From positions 1 through 7,570 of the forward strand of contig JAOPVN010000562.1 in assembly GCA_025966175.1 (NCBI GenBank): a stretch of DNA of 7,570 bases, read 5' to 3'. Source of the stretch: Modestobacter sp. (GTDB lineage: Bacteria; Actinomycetota; Actinomycetes; Mycobacteriales; Geodermatophilaceae). This document shows positions 5,467 through 7,570 of this stretch, one piece after another. The position numbers and the translations under genes are program-made. Each line of letters begins with the position of its first letter. Position 1 is the first letter of the stretch. The notes beneath the pieces were generated by a model that worked only from the letters and a program-made list of their open reading frames with translations, did no database searches and was not told where the DNA came from.

Positions 5467-6695
5467 GCACGGACCGTGCCCGGAGGCAACGCGTCCGAAC
5501 CGCCCTTCTGCTCGACCAGCACCGGGTCCGGTCCGGTCCACGGGCCCAGCCGGTGCAGCAGCCGCTCCCGGGAGGCCAGCCGCGGCCCGGCCTGGACCGG
5601 GTAGGTCGCGTAGGAGCCGTCGGTCAGCTCGCGGGCCGCGTGCACCGCGAAGTTCGGGTCGTCCTGCGCCTGGCGGGCGACGGCGACCAAGTCGGCCTGC
5701 CCGGTGGCGACGACGGCCTCGGCCTGCTGTGCGTCCACGACCAGGCCGACCGCCATGGTCGCGATCCCGGTCTGCTCCCGGATGGCCGCGGCGAAGGGCA
5801 CCTGGTAGCCGTAGCCGATCGGGTGCTCCCAGCCCGCGCCGATCCCACCCCCGGAGACGTCGACCGCGTCCACGCCGCGCGCCTTCAGTTCGCGGGCGAA
5901 GGCGACCGTGTCCTCGAGCGTCGTCCCGTCCCGGGAGGCGTCGACGGCCGACACCCGGACCACCAGCGGCAGCTCGGCCGGCCAGCCGGCGCGCACCGCC
6001 TCGACCACCTCCAGCGGGAACCGCATCCGGTTCTCCAGCGACCCGCCGTACTCGTCGTCCCGCAGGTTGGTCAGCGGGGAGAGGAACTGGTTGAGCAGGT
6101 AGCCGTGCGCCGCGTGCACCTCGGCGACCTGGAAGCCGGCGGTCAGGGCGCGCCGCGCGGCGGCCACGAAGGCCTCGCGCACGCCCGCCATCTCCTCGAC
6201 GGTCAGCGGGTGCGGAGCGGCCCACCCCTCGCCCATCGGCACGCCACTGGGGGACACCGTCCTCCAGGGCTCGTCGCCGGGGCGGGCGTTCTCGGCGGTC
6301 AGCGGGCCGTGGCCGTCCCAGGGGCGCAACGTGCTGGCCTTGCCGCCGGCGTGGCCCAGCTGGATGCCCGGCACGCTGCCGTGCTCGCGCAGGAAGGCCG
6401 CGATCCGGGCCAGGCCGGGGATCTGCGCGTCGTCCCAGAGGCCGACGTCCCCGGGGCTGATCCGGCCGTCGGCGGTGACACCGGTGGCCTCGACCAGGAC
6501 CAGACCGAAGCCGCCCAGCGCGAACCGGCCGAGGTGGACGAGGTGGTAGTCGCCGACCAGGCCGTCGGAGACGGAGTACTGGCACATCGGGGCGACGACC
6601 AGCCGGTTGGCGAGGGTGATGCCGCGCAGGGTCAGGGGCTGCAGGAGCTGGGGCTCGGTCACGCCCGGCGCAACGAGTCCCTGGCTGCAGGGCAT
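5463..6695 (-). CDS. NADH:flavin oxidoreductase, Old Yellow Enzyme family (YqjM class)
   Basis: A 410-residue FMN-dependent TIM-barrel ene-reductase that reduces activated C=C bonds with NAD(P)H. Hallmarks: APMCQYS (35-41, with the Cys typical of YqjM/thermophilic-like OYEs, C38); DYHLVHLGRFALGG (49-62); HAAHGYLLNQFLSPLTNLRDDEYGGSLENR (split as H194/H197 substrate-anion binding pair, Y199, and the DEYGGS-ENR signature); VRVSA (247-251); and DLVAVAR near 335-341 for phosphate binding. The usual HAGRKA motif reads HAGGKA (115-120). The C-terminus extends about 30 residues past the barrel (from about 380). Start: the ATG at 6695 has no Shine-Dalgarno. The GTG at 6662 (VTEPQLLQPLTLRG) aligns better with family N-termini and is an equally good or better start, giving 399 residues. 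It is coupled to the acidic protein by an ATGA overlap, and divergent from the PEPCK gene. Confidence 0.93.
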   Translation of the reverse strand: MPCSQGLVAPGVTEPQLLQPLTLRGITLANRLVVAPMCQYSVSDGLVGDYHLVHLGRFALGGFGLVLVEATGVTADGRISPGDVGLWDDAQIPGLARIAAFLREHGSVPGIQLGHAGGKASTLRPWDGHGPLTAENARPGDEPWRTVSPSGVPMGEGWAAPHPLTVEEMAGVREAFVAAARRALTAGFQVAEVHAAHGYLLNQFLSPLTNLRDDEYGGSLENRMRFPLEVVEAVRAGWPAELPLVVRVSAVDASRDGTTLEDTVAFARELKARGVDAVDVSGGGIGAGWEHPIGYGYQVPFAAAIREQTGIATMAVGLVVDAQQAEAVVATGQADLVAVARQAQDDPNFAVHAARELTDGSYATYPVQAGPRLASRERLLHRLGPWTGPDPVLVEQKGGSDALPPGTVRA

Positions 6696-6703
6696 CCCGG
6701 GGG

Positions 6704-6713
6704 GACGTACGTC
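6704..6713. promoter_or_regulatory. Palindromic operator candidate between divergent genes
   Basis: GACGTACGTC is a perfect 10-bp palindrome, and a further GACGT occurs at 6726-6730, forming ACGTC-N12-GACGT. It lies just downstream of the putative -10 for the OYE gene, where a repressor could act. No regulator gene adjoins it, and the identity of any binding protein is unknown. Confidence 0.3.
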
Positions 6714-6757
6714 ACACTGTAGGTAGACGTCCTATACGAGTAGCCTGGCCCGATCCC

Positions 6758-6781
6758 CCCGGCCTCAACGGCGCGGCCGGG
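6758..6781 (+). other. GC hairpin in the probable PEPCK mRNA leader
   Basis: CCCGGCC (6758-6764) and GGCCGGG (6775-6781) form a perfect 7-bp stem with a 10-base loop, about 75 bp before the GTG start. There is no U-tract, so a terminator is unlikely; it may be an mRNA-stabilising or regulatory leader structure, or chance in GC-rich DNA. Confidence 0.35.
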
Positions 6782-6842
6782 CGGGCCCGTCCAGTCAGAC
6801 GCCAGACGCCGGTGCAGCACGTCGCACCCGGCGCACCCCCAG

Positions 6843-6850
6843 AGGAGGAG
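6843..6850 (+). promoter_or_regulatory. Ribosome binding site for PEPCK
   Basis: AGGAGGAG ends five bases before the GTG at 6856. This strong site, with the conserved N-terminal peptide that follows, fixes the GTG start. Confidence 0.8.
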
Positions 6851-6855
6851 ACGCC

Positions 6856-7570
6856 GTGACTTCCGTGGCCACCCCCGGTCTCGAGAACGCCCCCACCACG
6901 CATGCCCGACTCCTCACCTGGGTGCAGGAGATGGCCGAGCTGGCCATGCCCGACCAGGTCGTCTGGGTCGACGGGACCGACGAGGAGTGGGAGCGGCTGA
7001 CCGCGAAGCTCGTGGACGCCGGCACCTTCACCCGGCTGGAGAAGAAGCCCAACTCCTTCCACTGTGCGTCCGACCCCAGTGACGTCGCCCGCGTCGAGGA
7101 CCGCACCTTCATCTGCTCGGTCGACGAGGCCGACGCCGGTCCGACCAACAACTGGATGGACCCGGGCGAGATGAAGGCGATCATGACCGAGCTGTACCGG
7201 GGGTGCATGCGCGGTCGCACGATGTACGTCATCCCGTTCTGCATGGGCCCGGTCGAGGCCGAGAACCCGATGTTCGGTGTCGAGCTGACCGACTCCGAGT
7301 ACGTCGTGGTCTCGATGCGCGTGATGGCCCGCATCGGCAGCCGGATCCTCGAGGCGATGGGGACCGAGCGTCCCTTCGTCCCGGCCATGCACTCCCTCGG
7401 TGCCCCGCTGGAGCCTGGTCAGGCCGACGTCCCGTGGCCCTGCAGCGACACCAAGTACATCGTCCAGTTCCCCGAGGAGCGGGCCATCTGGTCCTACGGC
7501 TCCGGGTACGGCGGCAACGCCCTGCTGGGCAAGAAGTGCTACTCGCTGCGGATCGCCTCGGTGATGGCCC
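6856..7570 (+). CDS. pckG: Phosphoenolpyruvate carboxykinase (GTP), N-terminal part, cut by the window edge
   Basis: The first 238 residues of GTP-dependent PEPCK, which converts oxaloacetate and GTP to PEP, CO2 and GDP, the first committed step of gluconeogenesis from TCA intermediates. The match to actinobacterial enzymes is close: SDPSDVARVEDRTFIC (72-87, with R79 in the PEP-binding Arg position), DAGPTNNWMDPGEM (93-106), LYRGCMRGRTMYVIPFCMGP (113-132), LTDSEYVVVSMR (144-155), GAPLEPGQ (182-189), and WSYGSGYGGNALLGKKCYSL (212-231), where Y218 and K226/K227 correspond to substrate- and Mn2+-binding residues. The GTP P-loop (GKTN) and hyper-reactive Cys lie beyond the edge. Full proteins are about 600 residues. 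The GTG start at 6856 follows AGGAGGAG. This cytosolic enzyme is usually monocistronic; the divergent OYE gene has no known pathway link. Confidence 0.97.
   Translation, partial: MTSVATPGLENAPTTHARLLTWVQEMAELAMPDQVVWVDGTDEEWERLTAKLVDAGTFTRLEKKPNSFHCASDPSDVARVEDRTFICSVDEADAGPTNNWMDPGEMKAIMTELYRGCMRGRTMYVIPFCMGPVEAENPMFGVELTDSEYVVVSMRVMARIGSRILEAMGTERPFVPAMHSLGAPLEPGQADVPWPCSDTKYIVQFPEERAIWSYGSGYGGNALLGKKCYSLRIASVMA

Larger units (their letters stand above)
6696..6855. other. Divergent intergenic region between the OYE and PEPCK genes
   Basis: These 160 bp should hold both promoters. Visible elements are the GACGTACGTC palindrome (6704-6713), an AT-richer island (about 6716-6743) unlike the flanking GC-rich DNA, a hairpin at 6758-6781, and a 7-bp tandem repeat CAGACGC (6796-6809). 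Toward OYE, TACAGT (6721-6716) fits a TANNNT -10. Toward PEPCK, TATACG (6733-6738) or TAGCCT (6741-6746) could be the -10. No good TTGACA is seen for either. Confidence 0.45.

Noticed and set aside
4436..6094. 552-residue plus-strand open frame
   Set aside because: It lies antisense to four minus-strand genes with recognisable families or good starts; the sequence is Arg/Pro/Ser-rich, typical of GC-rich shadow frames.
5553..6722. 389-residue plus-strand open frame antisense to the OYE gene
   Set aside because: It mirrors the OYE codons, has no recognisable motif and no plausible ribosome site.
6796..6809. CAGACGC tandem repeat as an operator or CRISPR-like element
   Set aside because: Two 7-bp copies only, with no spacer pattern; likely chance.
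6712..7392. Minus-strand open frames opposite the PEPCK gene
   Set aside because: The plus strand encodes unmistakable PEPCK; the antisense frames are by-products.

Overview
The window comes from a very GC-rich genome (third positions almost all G or C) with GTG/TTG starts and AGGAGG-type ribosome binding sites. A DUF222/13E12-type HNH-endonuclease remnant, an actinobacterial FBP-type zinc-finger gene and a GTP-dependent PEP carboxykinase resembling the mycobacterial enzyme all point to a high-GC actinobacterium. The style fits Geodermatophilaceae (Blastococcus/Geodermatophilus/Modestobacter-like), but that is inference from protein style, not from a search.

Layout. 1-299 (-): decayed N-terminal part of a DUF222/13E12 protein running off the left edge, with a frameshift and apparent internal deletion; a 14-bp palindrome resembling an SOS box with a shortened spacer lies just upstream (326-339). 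486-2221 (+): a two-gene unit, a ZnT9-like cation diffusion facilitator followed 29 bp later by a FrnE/DsbA-like oxidoreductase with a CPWC active site. It converges on a minus-strand block, and the two facing stop codons share one 12-bp palindrome. 2226-3244 (-): a DUF421/YetF-type membrane protein preceded, with a TGATG overlap, by an unrecognised protein with one membrane anchor and an extracytoplasmic domain. 3318-4289 (-): nitronate monooxygenase-like flavoprotein. 4305-4813 (-): an FBP-type (EF-G-binding-like) zinc-finger gene that appears broken by an in-frame TAG, a frameshift and a 9-bp duplication in its zinc knuckle. 4907-5149 (-): an 80-residue helical, ferritin/rubrerythrin-like protein with a possible SigB/SigF-type promoter. 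5251-6695 (-): Old Yellow Enzyme (YqjM class), ATGA-coupled to a 71-residue acidic disordered protein. 6856-7570 (+): N-terminal part of PEP carboxykinase (GTP), divergent from the OYE gene.

Most intact genes are housekeeping or stress/redox functions: metal efflux, disulfide chemistry, two FMN oxidoreductases, a small ferritin-like protein and the gluconeogenic PEPCK. No phage, IS, CRISPR, tRNA or rRNA is visible. The least explained parts are the coupled DUF421 + anchored-protein pair, the acidic protein coupled to the OYE, and the two decaying genes. No convincing new multi-gene system is evident.
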